Source of the DNA: Sphingobacterium litopenaei
Lineage (GTDB): Bacteria > Bacteroidota > Bacteroidia > Sphingobacteriales > Sphingobacteriaceae
Direction of reading: 5' to 3'
Assembly: GCF_014692495.1 (NCBI RefSeq)
Contig: NZ_JACOIJ010000011.1
Coordinates: 42,336 to 106,335, forward strand
DNA length: 64,000 nucleotides
Shown: positions 37,075 to 47,614 of the stretch, piece by piece
How the letters are laid out: every line of letters begins with the position of its first letter
Position numbering within the stretch: position 1 is the first letter of the stretch
Translations under genes and position numbers: made by a program
Notes under the pieces: model-generated
Told to the model about the DNA's origin: nothing
Databases searched by the model: none
Seen by the model: only the letters and a program-made list of their open reading frames with translations

Positions 37075-38519
37075 TTAACGCCATGTTATATCTATTGCTT
37101 TTCCAGGAATGCCTTGAATCGTATTTTTAAGGACACCATTATTTCCTGTAGAAACATTGGTATAATAAAGAGATGTACCCGCTCCGACGATTAATGTTTG
37201 CTCGTCATCAGATAGTTTTATCATAGATACCTCATTTGAAAATTTAGCATCAATTTCTACTAAATTCTGATTAATAGGAGTGTAGCTATATACTTTGTTC
37301 GCGTGAGCAAAATAGATATAGCCATTTTTCGAGGCTATCATTTTAGTTTTATCGGTTATTATTTGTTGGTTGATAAAGCTCTTTTTGTGTAGCGGTGTGA
37401 ACGTAAATGGACCATTGAAATTTACATTAAATTTCAGTTCATAAACTGTTCCGCTCACATCTTTACAATAAGCATACGTATCAGTATTGTTTATCTGTAC
37501 AATATCCAATAGTTCTAATCCAATATTTGTAGGATCAAAAATAGCACTGTTGGTTACTGTATACTGTGTACCGAAAAACATTGGTGCGCCATATAAGTTG
37601 AATCGTAAAAACTGTTTTCTATTCTTATCAAAAGCAATTATACTAACCATGTCATTAATATTGCTCAGAATAAATTTGTCGTGCAGTTCATAGTCCCCAT
37701 CTGCATAAGTTCCAAACATACCATACGTATTCGCTTGATCCCATGTCGTCGTGATACCGCCGTAAAACTTGCCATTAATAACGCCCATCAATACCCCTTG
37801 TACATGTTTTTGAAGACTACCTATTTCTATGGTAGGCGGAGCGAGGAAGAAATTGTCTTTGATAGTTCCTGGCTTTAATTCCTCTTGTTTTAGATTGTTT
37901 ACATCCAATCTTACACCTTCATTCTTACAAATAACCCAATAACCTAGAGGTGTATTTCCTGTGAACTTATTCGCCAAAAAATGAACCGAAAGGGGATGGT
38001 CAGGCAATGATTTTAAATTTATGGCTTCATAAATTCTTGCCTGTACTTCACCGCTAGGTTTGATAAATGACAATTGTGTTGTGCCATTTTCTTCACTCAA
38101 AACTAAAGAACCCGTCGAAAATTCAGTTTTTCCTGAATCTTGAAATCATAGAAATACTTGATTCCATTTGTTTTGTTCAATAGGGTTAATCGGGCATTAT
38201 AAAGTTTAGCTTGTAATCCGAACACCGTACGTAATGCACTTCCTTCGTAGGTATATTGAGAAGGATCAATAGCTTCAGGAACCGCGATTTCCCAAATACA
38301 TTCAATCTCTTCTTTTGCTATGTTTTCGAATTTTGGGTTAATAATTAAACTATCACCCACCATAGCATTATATATGGTGTCCAGTCCTACCACTTTGGGT
38401 TCTAAAGGCATATTGTATTCATAGTTGCCTTTATCCTTATAACATGATGTCAGCATCAGAATAAGAGATAAAGCCAAGCTAGAGCCAAATCGTGTTATAT
38501 TCTTTGATTTTCTTTTCAT
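37075..38519 (-). pseudogene. PKD-like family lipoprotein, split by a one-base frameshift
   Basis: Two frames form one protein of about 480 residues. The first (38519-38103) has the lipoprotein signal ILMLTSC and the PKD-like N-domain, ending KIQEK before running into the wrong frame. The second frame continues TEFSTGSLVLSEENGTTQLSF, then to the stop at 37075. At the A5 run on the minus strand (38127-38131) six A would restore one frame. The standard PKD-like lipoproteins of SusCD operons are unbroken at this point (a GWYVLSE-like block follows the PKD domain). It is either a real mutation, a homopolymer consensus error or, less likely, slippage. Its role is probably surface binding of the substrate. 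Confidence 0.82.
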
Positions 38520-39340
38520 TATCTTACCTCTCTTCCTAGTTCGTCAATAAATCGGAATAAACCCGAACCTGTATTTTTACGTAATAAAATCGTTCGATTG
38601 GGATTATCCTTGTGATAAAATTTGTAGGTTACTCCATTGTCATCCGTGCTAAGTACATACCCTTTTTCTGGATTTTTGTCGACCCATTGAAAAGGATTGT
38701 TAAGCATCATATTGAGCAAATCTGCAAAAAAGAGATTTTTTGGTGCATCTAAACCATCCATCGTCAATGTAGTTTGTTCGGTTGCAATTAAAAAGAGTTG
38801 ATGTTTGGTTCTTGAATACTCCCCAAGCCACATACTCCACCACATCGGTTGTTCTAATCGTGCTGAAAAAACTACTTTAGCTCTAATGATATTTGGATTT
38901 TCAATATGAAAATCTGCGCTTTCTTTGAGTTTGACAATGACAGATACACTATTTTCTTCTAGGTCAGGAGTATTATAAATCACCAGTGGTAGCGTAGTTT
39001 TTCCATCTCCTGAATTCATAACATAACTCTCAGCCAATTTTTGATAATGTACACCTTCCTGCGCCGAAGAGGAATCCACTTCTATATAGGCATGGTATAC
39101 GCGATCTTTATCTTCTCTTATACCCGAAATACTAACAGGAATATAAATGGTATCGGAAGCTTTGTTAATATTGTAAGCAAATGTGTATACTATACTGTCT
39201 CTATTTGCATTACTTAGATTAAAATATATTCCAGTATTATGATTGTACGTTAGCAATTCGGCTTTCTGGCAAGCTGCCAAGAGTAGAAAAACCAGTAAAA
39301 AACTCCCTATATTATATTTAAATGTCGAATTTGTTTTCAT
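38519..39340 (-). CDS. DUF4843 domain lipoprotein
   Basis: A 273-residue lipoprotein (LLVFLLLAAC, lipobox Cys24) of the DUF4843 family. The pattern GIYFNLSNANRDSIVYTFAYN, then DTIYIPVSISG and the Calx-beta-like SSSAQEGVHYQKL, is typical. MWWSMWLGEYSRTKHQLFL is the second conserved region. It is probably a surface-exposed accessory of the SusC-SusD complex. Its last base is shared with the first base of the next gene, and it starts 3 bp after susD, so the genes are translated as a unit. Confidence 0.9.
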   Translation of the reverse strand: MKTNSTFKYNIGSFLLVFLLLAACQKAELLTYNHNTGIYFNLSNANRDSIVYTFAYNINKASDTIYIPVSISGIREDKDRVYHAYIEVDSSSAQEGVHYQKLAESYVMNSGDGKTTLPLVIYNTPDLEENSVSVIVKLKESADFHIENPNIIRAKVVFSARLEQPMWWSMWLGEYSRTKHQLFLIATEQTTLTMDGLDAPKNLFFADLLNMMLNNPFQWVDKNPEKGYVLSTDDNGVTYKFYHKDNPNRTILLRKNTGSGLFRFIDELGREVR

Positions 39341-39343
39341 GCA

Positions 39344-40846
39344 TCAGTCTTTTTGATTTCCATAAATGATCTCATCGTCTGGAAGAGGTAAAACAAATAT
39401 TTTGTTGTCAGGCTGAATACTCTTGCCTTGTAATCCTGCAATCGGAAGGTGTAGTCTTTTATAGGCGTAAAATAATTGACCTTCAGCAAATGTATCTTTT
39501 CTCAGTTCTTTCACAATTTCTTGTAGGAATTCTTGTTTATTTGAAACTTGAGTAGCTTGCCCAATTCCTCTATTACGACGTATTTCATCCAAATATTGAA
39601 TAGCTTGCGTAGGATTACTATCGTAACTACTTTCAGCAGCAATTAAGTATACTTCACTTAATTTGATAGCAGGAGCCATAAGATAGTGCAGATTTGCGCT
39701 TTCATTGTCCGAAAGAGAATTTCTGCGGTATTTTACAATTGTAGATAGGTAATTGTTTCCATTGCTTACTGTCATAAACCAATGCATATAACGCAAATCC
39801 GTGGCGCCTACGCTGGAAGTTTCATAGATAGTTTGTGCATCAATTTGTTCCAAATACATGCCGCTATTCCCACTAGAAAACCAATTGTTATTTAACTCAT
39901 TATTTAGCAATGGGACGTACCAACCAAACAACAATTCTTTGTACTGGATACGATCTTTATTTTTTTCATCTACGGCGATAAAATCAGTAGTATTCGTCCA
40001 AGGGAATTTTTTAGCATCGATTACTATTTTAGCATTTGATAAGGCTTGATTAGTCTCACCTTTGTATAAATGTACACGAGCCAATGCCGCACAAACCGCA
40101 TAATAATTCATTCGATGTCTTCTGTTTTGAAGGAAAAGCTGCGGGTTGGTTGTTTCAGAATTCAACAATGTATCGGTCTGATTTGGGTAGCCAATTCTAT
40201 ATGAACTCTTCAGAATAGGGTCTTTTTGTAATAAAACTTTAGCCTTTTCTAAATCATTGATGATAGAATCTAATACAGTCGTCACTGTTCCAAATGGAGT
40301 GGAAAGGTTACTGTATACCGTAACATATGGAATAGCTTTAGCGGTAGGATTTTCCTTATAGCTTGGAGCAAATAATCGTAGCACATCAAAATGCAGATAT
40401 GCTCTTAAGGCTAAAGCTTCTGCTTTAATGATATCGTAATTGTTCTCCAAGAAAATATTACGTTGCTGATCGATGTTTGCAAGTATAAGGTTAGCGTTGA
40501 CGATTCCATTGTAAAGACCTTTCCAAACATTATCTTTTCGCGCGATAAAATATTGGTCATCGTATTTATATTCAGATGTTGCTTTATAGCGAAATGGATC
40601 AAATGTAGCCGTCGTATAGTTTTGTGCTAATACTTCTGGCATTCCTACAGTTAATTCTTTACCATAAAGATCCGTTTTGCTTCCTCTGATATAAATACCC
40701 AATAAGGCTTCTTTGAATCCATCTTCTGTCGTGAAAAGTTCCGTTTTGTCAATTTCCGTTTCCGGTTTGATGTCAAGCCACTTTGCACATGATGTACACA
40801 GTAAGATGATAAGGATATATAATGATAGCGATTTTCTCATTTTCAA
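39344..40846 (-). CDS. SusD/RagB family nutrient-binding lipoprotein
   Basis: A 500-residue outer-membrane lipoprotein with a lipobox at IILLCTSC. The SusD N-terminal motif KWLDIKPETEIDKTELFTTEDGF is followed by GIYIRGSKTDLYGKEL. The TPR-like helical core has LRAYLHFDVLRLFAP, and the C-terminal RNRGIG and ELRKDTFAEGQLFYAYKRL are typical of SusD_RagB. It forms the lid of the SusC transporter and binds the substrate. It follows susC by 12 bp. Confidence 0.95.
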   Translation of the reverse strand: MKMRKSLSLYILIILLCTSCAKWLDIKPETEIDKTELFTTEDGFKEALLGIYIRGSKTDLYGKELTVGMPEVLAQNYTTATFDPFRYKATSEYKYDDQYFIARKDNVWKGLYNGIVNANLILANIDQQRNIFLENNYDIIKAEALALRAYLHFDVLRLFAPSYKENPTAKAIPYVTVYSNLSTPFGTVTTVLDSIINDLEKAKVLLQKDPILKSSYRIGYPNQTDTLLNSETTNPQLFLQNRRHRMNYYAVCAALARVHLYKGETNQALSNAKIVIDAKKFPWTNTTDFIAVDEKNKDRIQYKELLFGWYVPLLNNELNNNWFSSGNSGMYLEQIDAQTIYETSSVGATDLRYMHWFMTVSNGNNYLSTIVKYRRNSLSDNESANLHYLMAPAIKLSEVYLIAAESSYDSNPTQAIQYLDEIRRNRGIGQATQVSNKQEFLQEIVKELRKDTFAEGQLFYAYKRLHLPIAGLQGKSIQPDNKIFVLPLPDDEIIYGNQKD

Positions 40847-40858
40847 ATATTTATTCGG

Positions 40859-43800
40859 TTAAAATGATGCTTGTAAAGCCAAACTCACACTACGTGCAAA
40901 TGGATAAGAAATACCTCTTTCTTGCTGAATAGATGACCATCTTAATAAATCATTTGTAGTAGCACTAATTCTTAGATTAGAAAGTCTCAACTTCTGTGCA
41001 AATTCAGGGTTAGCGTCATACGACAAAAACAAGGATTGCAAATTTACTAGATTATCATCCATGATGAATCTTGAAGAAACACGTGTTTGCCCCAAATCAC
41101 TAATGCTTTTGTAAAAAGAGCGATCGCCTGGTTGTTTCCATTTGTCTGCTAATACTCTGTAATCCACATTGTAGCGAGGGTCAGCATTTTCCACACGATC
41201 TACTAAAGTTTGATTGTAAGATTTACCTCCTACGCGTACTTGTACGTATGTTACTGCAGAGAATTGTTTATATCGTACTGTTGCTCCTAAAAATCCTTCT
41301 GCTTTTGGTGTAGCTACCGCAACTACTGCAATATCTTTTGCATCCCAATTGTAAGTTAATGAACCGTCTTTCTTTCTGAAAATTTCCCGACCATTTTCTG
41401 GATCTATACCCAGCGAAGGAACGGCATATATAGCGTCTACTGACTGGCCTTCGTTGTATCGCAATAATGGAACACCCATTAAATCGCTGCCTCCTTGTGC
41501 TTCATCGACACGGTCGTTGTAGCTTTTAAGTGCATTCGATATTTTCACAATTTTATTCTCATTGCGAACGATATTAGCCATAAAGCTCACCGTCCAATCG
41601 GAATTTTTTACCGCAAAAGCATTGAAATTAACTTCGATACCTTTGTTTTCCATATCACCCAAATTCTCTTTGTAAGAGACAAATCCTGTTGATGGGGCAA
41701 TATTGATATCCGCTAGAATGTCTTTTGTCAGTTTGTAATAATATCTAGCCGAAAGGGTAATTCTATCTTTCCAAAATCCAGCATCTATACCAAGATCTGT
41801 AGATCTTGTTTTTTGCCATCCCAGATTTTCGTTACCATAATTGTTTACGATAGCTCCAATTCCGGATGAATACCAGTTATTTTGATCATAGTTATATGTA
41901 GTACGAGACATGTATGGAGAAAATTGAACAGCTCCCGTCATACCTGTGGTTGCTCTAAAACGCAAAAGGGATACTACGTCCGTATTAAACCATTCTTCAT
42001 TATGTGTATTCCATCCAATACCAGTAGACCAGAATGGTGCAACTCTATTGTTCGACCCAAATTTAGAAGAACCGTCAGCACGAACTGTTGCATCAATTAA
42101 ATATCGGTTGTCGTAAGAATAGTTTGTACTTAAAAATGCACCTATAAGCCTAGATTGTTCCAGACTACTATATGGCTTGGCATTTTCAAGATAGCCTTTG
42201 GAGAATCCAATGCTGCTGAATCTATCATTTGCGAATCCATGTGCAGTGAATGAACGATAGTCAGAAAAATCGCTGCGTATATTTGATCCAGCTACGACAT
42301 TGATGTAGTTTTTACCTAGACTTTTCATGTAATTCACGCGGATATTTCCATCCCAATACATTTCATCATTGTTGCCACTGGTGTAACTTCCTTTTTCGTC
42401 AGTCTGCGAAGTAGGGTAGTTGTAGAATTCATTTGATTTTGGAGACAAAAAGTAATCGTAAAGATTCATTCTTTTCAAGAGACTCAATTGCCCTCTCAAT
42501 CGTAAGCCCGAAACAATTTCATAATCTATCGCAAAATTGTTCATGATTTCAGAATACTTAGACTTGTCAAAATTGCTTAATGTGGCGTTGTACAAAGGAT
42601 TCAATACATTTTCTTTTTCCGAAGCACCATTACTGTAAAATCTATCCCAACCACCAACTTGCTGAAGAATGTTTCCGTTGTCATCGGTCATCCGATAATA
42701 GGGATTCATTCGCGCATAATTCGCAAAACTACCATATGGTGATTCCAACGCATTCACCATGGTGATGGTTAATTCATTTTGAAATCTGAGTTTGTTCTTT
42801 AGGTTATAACTTAGGTTTACGCCTCCCGAATATTGGTTTCTCGAAGATTCTTTCATAACTCCAGGTCTAGTTTGATAGCGTAAATCTATACCATAACGAA
42901 ACGTTGAAGCACCACCTTCAAGATAAATAGCATGTTTTTGACCTATGGCTGTACGTACAGGTTGTGATATCCAATCCGTGTTTACGCCTCCTACAACATT
43001 TTTAAGTTTGTTGTAGTATAACTTATCCAATTCAATCTGCGAAATGTTTTGGTTTTCATTGCTGTAAAGACCAGCAAGTCTTTCGTACTCCAATTTTTCT
43101 GCAGCATTTAGGAGTTTGTAATCCGTTAGATCAGGAGCATTTACGTGTGTCTCGTGTGAATAGCTTAGTCTTAACTGTCCATCTTTTGGTGCTTTCGTGG
43201 TGATGACCACGACGCCATTAGCAGCTCTAGAACCATAAATGGCTGTAGCAGCAGCATCTTTCAGTAGCGTTACAGATTCAATACGTGTCATGTCCAAATC
43301 CAACACTTTAGTCACGCTGATTTCGTACCCATCTAAGATGAAAGCGGGCATATTGGTATTTGTCGTAATATTATCGCGACGCAATATCTCATTGTTGCCA
43401 GTAGGTAAGGAAGATGTACCACGTATCGTGATATTAGGCATTGCATTGGGATTAGATCCAAGAAGATTATTATCTAATAATTTGAAGGATGGATCAAAAA
43501 CCTGTATAGCTTGCAACACATTTTGAGGATTCACTTGTCTTAATTCTTCTCCAGATTTAGAAATAGCAGTACCCGTGAAAGAGTTTTTGTTGATAGCCTG
43601 ATAGCCCGTCACGATTACTTCACTCACATTGCTTACTTCTTCTTTAAGCGCAAGCGTATATTCAAATTTATCATCAGATAATTTGATTCTTAAGGTTTCA
43701 TAACCCAGCATTCTTACTACTATGATTCCGTCTGAAGGAGCTTTATCTAGTTGAAAAACACCGTTTTCGTTTGTGTTACCTAGGTTAGTTGTTGAAGAAG

Positions 43801-44230
43801 AGATGGTAGCACCTGCTATTGGTTCTTTGTTCTGATTGGTGATTTTTATCACAATACGAGATTGTTGAACCTCCTCCGTATTTCTATACAACTCCGTTGT
43901 TCTTCGACTTTCTTTTTTCGTTAGAACGATCGTATGATCTACTATTTTGAAACTTACAGGTTGCTTTTCAAACACTTTTTGTAAGTATGTTTCGAGAGGC
44001 ATATTTCTAGCCTCAATAGATATGAGCTGGCTACCCTCCAGCATACTCTTAGTTCCCAACACCTCAAATTGAGTCTGCGACTTAATAATCTGCAGAATTT
44101 TCTCCAAAGATTCTCTTTTGGAAGTATGGGTAATAGTCTGTGCATTAGAAGCCAAACTGATTTGTAAGAAAGCTATAAAATACAGTAACGTGGTTAGTTT
44201 TATCACTCGTAATAAGTAATTTAAATTCAT
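40859..44230 (-). CDS. SusC/RagA TonB-dependent transporter with STN signalling domain
   Basis: A 1123-residue outer-membrane protein. A signal peptide is followed by a secretin/TonB short N-terminal (STN) domain at about residues 45-110. A CarboxypepD_reg-like domain follows (IVIKITNQNKEPIAGATISS to about 205), then the plug (GYQAINKNSFTGTAISKS, TLLKDAAATAIYGSRAANGVV) and the beta-barrel ending in SVSLALQASF with a terminal Phe. The STN domain means it acts as a transducer to the FecR-like anti-sigma factor encoded upstream. It imports an oligomeric nutrient of unknown kind with SusD. Length and repeats are normal. Confidence 0.96.
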   Translation of the reverse strand: MNLNYLLRVIKLTTLLYFIAFLQISLASNAQTITHTSKRESLEKILQIIKSQTQFEVLGTKSMLEGSQLISIEARNMPLETYLQKVFEKQPVSFKIVDHTIVLTKKESRRTTELYRNTEEVQQSRIVIKITNQNKEPIAGATISSSTTNLGNTNENGVFQLDKAPSDGIIVVRMLGYETLRIKLSDDKFEYTLALKEEVSNVSEVIVTGYQAINKNSFTGTAISKSGEELRQVNPQNVLQAIQVFDPSFKLLDNNLLGSNPNAMPNITIRGTSSLPTGNNEILRRDNITTNTNMPAFILDGYEISVTKVLDLDMTRIESVTLLKDAAATAIYGSRAANGVVVITTKAPKDGQLRLSYSHETHVNAPDLTDYKLLNAAEKLEYERLAGLYSNENQNISQIELDKLYYNKLKNVVGGVNTDWISQPVRTAIGQKHAIYLEGGASTFRYGIDLRYQTRPGVMKESSRNQYSGGVNLSYNLKNKLRFQNELTITMVNALESPYGSFANYARMNPYYRMTDDNGNILQQVGGWDRFYSNGASEKENVLNPLYNATLSNFDKSKYSEIMNNFAIDYEIVSGLRLRGQLSLLKRMNLYDYFLSPKSNEFYNYPTSQTDEKGSYTSGNNDEMYWDGNIRVNYMKSLGKNYINVVAGSNIRSDFSDYRSFTAHGFANDRFSSIGFSKGYLENAKPYSSLEQSRLIGAFLSTNYSYDNRYLIDATVRADGSSKFGSNNRVAPFWSTGIGWNTHNEEWFNTDVVSLLRFRATTGMTGAVQFSPYMSRTTYNYDQNNWYSSGIGAIVNNYGNENLGWQKTRSTDLGIDAGFWKDRITLSARYYYKLTKDILADINIAPSTGFVSYKENLGDMENKGIEVNFNAFAVKNSDWTVSFMANIVRNENKIVKISNALKSYNDRVDEAQGGSDLMGVPLLRYNEGQSVDAIYAVPSLGIDPENGREIFRKKDGSLTYNWDAKDIAVVAVATPKAEGFLGATVRYKQFSAVTYVQVRVGGKSYNQTLVDRVENADPRYNVDYRVLADKWKQPGDRSFYKSISDLGQTRVSSRFIMDDNLVNLQSLFLSYDANPEFAQKLRLSNLRISATTNDLLRWSSIQQERGISYPFARSVSLALQASF

Positions 44231-44377
44231 TAAATTTGTTAAGGTTTAGTTAGAGTTCTGTTACTTACACATAGTCAAGCTCAGTATATACTGAACCGAT
44301 TTTGAGCGGGGAAATGTGGCAGCATTTCTCTGCTTTTTTATATTATTTATATATTCTAATAAGTCCTCCTTTCATAA

Positions 44378-45559
44378 TTATTTCTTGATTAGTTTTTTGA
44401 TAAAAAGTTTTTTATCTGTTGATAAAGTATAGGTAATATCGTTGTGTTCAAGTAGCGTTAGAATAGTAGATAAATTGTTGTTTCGGAATGTTCCGCCGAA
44501 AAATTCAATATTAGGTACATCATGATCTATAATAACATCAATATCGTACCAGCGCGATAATTCTTGCATCACCTCTTTCAGCTTCTTGCCATCAAAATTG
44601 AATTTCCCATTAATCCAAGCGATTTCGCTTTTGGAATCAATTTCTTGCAGGAATACTTTATTTGTAGTGATCACACTTTGTTGTCCGGGCTGAAGAATTG
44701 TAGGTAGCAAAGTTTTATTAGTTTTAGGTATTACTTTTACTTTTCCTTCTACCAATGTGGTTTTCGTACCCGAATTTGCTTCGTATGCATTTATATTGAA
44801 AGTGGTTCCCAGCACTTCAATTTCTTGTTGTTTAGATTGAACAACAAAAGGTTGTTTTTTATTAGGTGTGACTTCAAAATATACTTCTCCAGTAATGGAG
44901 ACTTCCCGTTTATTACCAGAAAAAGTAAGAGGGTAGGACAAAGAACTCGCTGCATTCAGTTGTGCTTTTGTTCCATCTGGAAGGATAATTTTATAATATC
45001 CGCCACGAGGTGTATGGATTTCAGCGGAAGTAATATCATCTGTAGAAGTAATCTCTTGTCCATTACTATAGGCGATAGAAGTTGAATTGATTGATACAGA
45101 CTCTTGATTATTATCCAGCGTATAAGACTTTCCATTAGAAAGTTTTATCGTAGCTTGGTTGTTTGCAGGTTTGTAATCGATGGGCGAGTTTGCGATATCT
45201 TGATTATCGATTTTTTGATACCATTGAGTAATTAAAGTTATGGAACCAAAAACAAGAAGGCAAGCAGCAGCTATATATGCGAATAAACGTCCAATTTTTG
45301 GTTTTTCAATTTGTCTTTCGGTATTATTCAGTTGTTCCTTTACGTCTTTCCAAGCAGAGGCTACATGGATTTTTTCTAAATATTCAAAAGCTTTTTTTTG
45401 ATCGCCCTTATCTAAACATTGCTGATACAATTCTTCATTACGCGAAGAGGCTGAAACCCAAGAAGCAAGTTCTTCGGCTTCAAAAGCAGTAAGATTATCA
45501 TTGATTTTTTTGCGTATAAGAAAACTTATTCTTGGAGCTTCTTCTTTATTTAGGTGCAT
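44378..45559 (-). CDS. FecR family anti-sigma regulator
   Basis: A 393-residue single-pass membrane protein. The cytoplasmic N-terminal anti-sigma part (KINDNLTAFEAEELASWV) and a transmembrane helix at about 88-107 (LFAYIAAACLLVFGSITLI) come first. The FecR domain follows (TPRGGYYKIILPDGTKAQLNAASSL and FVVQSKQQEIEVLGTTFNINAY). A DUF4974 tail (IAWINGKFNFDGKKLKEVMQELSRWY) ends it. It senses the STN domain of the SusC-type transducer and releases the sigma factor encoded next to it. Gap to the sigma gene is 49 bp; to susC, 147 bp. Confidence 0.95.
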   Translation of the reverse strand: MHLNKEEAPRISFLIRKKINDNLTAFEAEELASWVSASSRNEELYQQCLDKGDQKKAFEYLEKIHVASAWKDVKEQLNNTERQIEKPKIGRLFAYIAAACLLVFGSITLITQWYQKIDNQDIANSPIDYKPANNQATIKLSNGKSYTLDNNQESVSINSTSIAYSNGQEITSTDDITSAEIHTPRGGYYKIILPDGTKAQLNAASSLSYPLTFSGNKREVSITGEVYFEVTPNKKQPFVVQSKQQEIEVLGTTFNINAYEANSGTKTTLVEGKVKVIPKTNKTLLPTILQPGQQSVITTNKVFLQEIDSKSEIAWINGKFNFDGKKLKEVMQELSRWYDIDVIIDHDVPNIEFFGGTFRNNNLSTILTLLEHNDITYTLSTDKKLFIKKLIKK

Positions 45560-45608
45560 ATTCGCGTATTGATTTTAGCCTTAATACCACACTAAATTGA
45601 AAAAGTAC

Positions 45609-46223
45609 TCATCCCAATGAAAATTTTTCAAAAATTTTATAAACCGATAAAAATATTAGATAGGTTTCGGGTGTTAGGATGCTTCGAAGTTGTTTGATGG
45701 CTCTTAATTTGTAATTTTTAACAGTTTGTAATGAAATTTGCATTTCATCTGCTATTTCTTGATTAGTTTTTCCTTCCAAATAAGAAAGTATAACGACCAT
45801 TTTCGCTTGTTCTGGTAATTTTTGTATGGCAGCATACAATTCTCCCATTACTTCTGCATGAATTATTTGATGTAGCGGAGAATCTTCGTATTGCTCCTGA
45901 TTATCAAAAAAATATTCTTCGCGCTGAATAGAACGTTTTAAAGCAAGCTGTTTATTCAGCGCAACTTGTTTAGTGCTTTGGTATAAAGAGTTTTTTAGAT
46001 GTTCTAAGGACTTATAATTTTTATCGCTTTTCCAGATTTTAATAAATGCCTCTTTGGCAATATCTTCTGCAAGCGTTTGGTCAGTGCCGAAACTCGATGC
46101 GTAAAGACACAATCTTGGATAGTACTTTTCAAAAACATATTCAAAAGCATCCTCATCCAACTGAGCTAAACGCTCAAGCAGATAATTCTCCTCATTAAAT
46201 AGTTTAGAATTTGATGAATTCAC
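45609..46223 (-). CDS. ECF RNA polymerase sigma factor
   Basis: A 204-residue sigma-70 family factor of the Bacteroidota ECF group. Region 2 (DEDAFEYVFEKYYPRLCLYAS, EDIAKEAFIKIWKSD) spans about 22-85. Region 4 (LPEQAKMVVILSYLEGKTNQEIADEMQISLQTVKNYKLRAIKQLRSIL) spans about 138-185. It is held by the FecR protein encoded next and should direct transcription of the susC operon. The -35/-10 sites it recognises are not evident to me. It forms a transducer-anti-sigma-sigma circuit with its two neighbours. Confidence 0.95.
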   Translation of the reverse strand: MNSSNSKLFNEENYLLERLAQLDEDAFEYVFEKYYPRLCLYASSFGTDQTLAEDIAKEAFIKIWKSDKNYKSLEHLKNSLYQSTKQVALNKQLALKRSIQREEYFFDNQEQYEDSPLHQIIHAEVMGELYAAIQKLPEQAKMVVILSYLEGKTNQEIADEMQISLQTVKNYKLRAIKQLRSILTPETYLIFLSVYKIFEKFSLG

Positions 46224-46469
46224 TTTTCACAAGATAGATGGTTTAGAATAACACAATTAGAAGTATAAATGTGCTTGTACAAATCTAGTACAATTCTGTG
46301 ATATAATTAAATAAGGCGTTAAATGATAAGAGTGCTGAATAGAATTTACTTTTTACAATTTTTAATTAGGTAGAATAAAAAACTAATTCAATAAAAATTA
46401 GTATAAAAATAAACTATTTTAAATTTTGATTGTTTATATATGTACTATTAAACTTTAACAATTTATTTT

Positions 46470-47414
46470 ATGAAACTTACATTAAATTCTACCAAAAAAT
46501 GTTTTTCGGCCTTTTTACTTGGGGTATCCACCTTAGCAGTGTCTTGTTCGGATGATGATACAACAGTAACACCGACTAATACCATTGTGGATCTCGTGGT
46601 TAGCTCTCCAAATTTTTCAACTTTAGAAGCTGCGGTATTAAAAGGTAATGTAGCTACCACACTGAGTGGTAATGGACCATTTACAGTATTTGCACCAGAA
46701 AATGAGTCTTTCACGAATTCGGGTATTACCTCTTCTGTTTTAGAAAGTCTTTCTGCAGATCAAGTAAAAGATATTTTACTTTACCATACACTTAGCAGTA
46801 GAGTAAATGCAGCGAGCATTCAGACAGGAACCAATGCAGTGAAAACTGCAAATGGTAAAGACATATATGTAACAAAAAATAATAATGGGGTTTTTGTAAA
46901 TGGATGGAAAGTTACCCAAGCTGATATTAATGCAAGTAATGGTGTTATTCATGCTATCGAGCGTGTACTGATGCCAGCTCCTGGTAATATTGTAGATGTG
47001 GCTCAAGGAAATCAAAATTTATCTTATCTGGTAGCAGCAGTTCTACGTGCGAGTCAAGGTTCTACCAATGTCGCCCAAGTACTAACGGGAGCGGGGCCTT
47101 ATACAGTTTTTGCACCTACAAACCAAGCTTTCATTGATGCTGGTTTCGCAACCATAGCTGCTATTCAGGCTGCGGATCCAAATACATTAGCGAATATTTT
47201 GACCTATCACGTGTTGTCAGCTCGTGCATTTTCATCAGATCTAACAAACGGACAAACATTAACTACTGTAAATGGTGGCACATTAGCTGTTCAATTGGGT
47301 ACTGGAGCGAGCATAAAAGGAAATAATAATTCTACTGGTGCACAGATTACAGGAATGAATATGATGGCTACAAATGGTGTAGTACATGTGATTGATAAAG
47401 TATTACTACCGTAA
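46470..47414 (+). CDS. Lipoprotein with two fasciclin (FAS1) domains
   Basis: A 314-residue exported protein (lipobox LAVSC near residue 26). It has two FAS1 domains of about 130 residues each. The paired H1/H2 motifs are GPFTVFAPENESF with GVIHAIERVLMP, and GPYTVFAPTNQAF with GVVHVIDKVLLP. FAS1 proteins mediate adhesion or surface attachment. It is monocistronic, with its own terminator. The promoter region (46224-46469) has no recognised element, and its AT-rich stretch shows only TAAATTTTG, which misses the consensus spacing. Confidence 0.93.
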   Translation: MKLTLNSTKKCFSAFLLGVSTLAVSCSDDDTTVTPTNTIVDLVVSSPNFSTLEAAVLKGNVATTLSGNGPFTVFAPENESFTNSGITSSVLESLSADQVKDILLYHTLSSRVNAASIQTGTNAVKTANGKDIYVTKNNNGVFVNGWKVTQADINASNGVIHAIERVLMPAPGNIVDVAQGNQNLSYLVAAVLRASQGSTNVAQVLTGAGPYTVFAPTNQAFIDAGFATIAAIQAADPNTLANILTYHVLSARAFSSDLTNGQTLTTVNGGTLAVQLGTGASIKGNNNSTGAQITGMNMMATNGVVHVIDKVLLP

Positions 47415-47444
47415 CGTATTTTTATTAAATAATTAGTGTGAAAG

Positions 47445-47469
47445 AGCGGCAAGAAATTGTCGCTTTTTT
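47445..47469 (+). terminator. Terminator after the FAS1 gene
   Basis: Stem AGCGGCAA/TTGTCGCT (one G-T) with a GAAA tetraloop, followed by TTTTTT. Confidence 0.85.
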
Positions 47470-47614
47470 GTGTTTAAGGCTTTATAATTAATCAGGGAGA
47501 AGTGGCTGTATAAATTCTAAACAGAATGAGACAATTTGGTATAAATCTGAACCATTCCTGTACAAATTACTATAGCATAAATATCTAATTTTAAACAAAC
47601 TATCCTTTTTTCCT

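Noticed and set aside
38100..38135. Programmed -1 frameshift in the PKD-like gene
   Set aside because: The site reads GGAAAAACTG; the codons there (GAA AAA) do not form an X-XXY-YYZ heptamer, so a mutation or consensus error is simpler.
33483..46223. Polysaccharide utilisation locus including the GH3 gene
   Set aside because: A strong terminator (35866-35900) and a 240-bp gap separate the GH3 gene from the SusCD operon, which itself has no glycosidase; a carbohydrate substrate is not shown.
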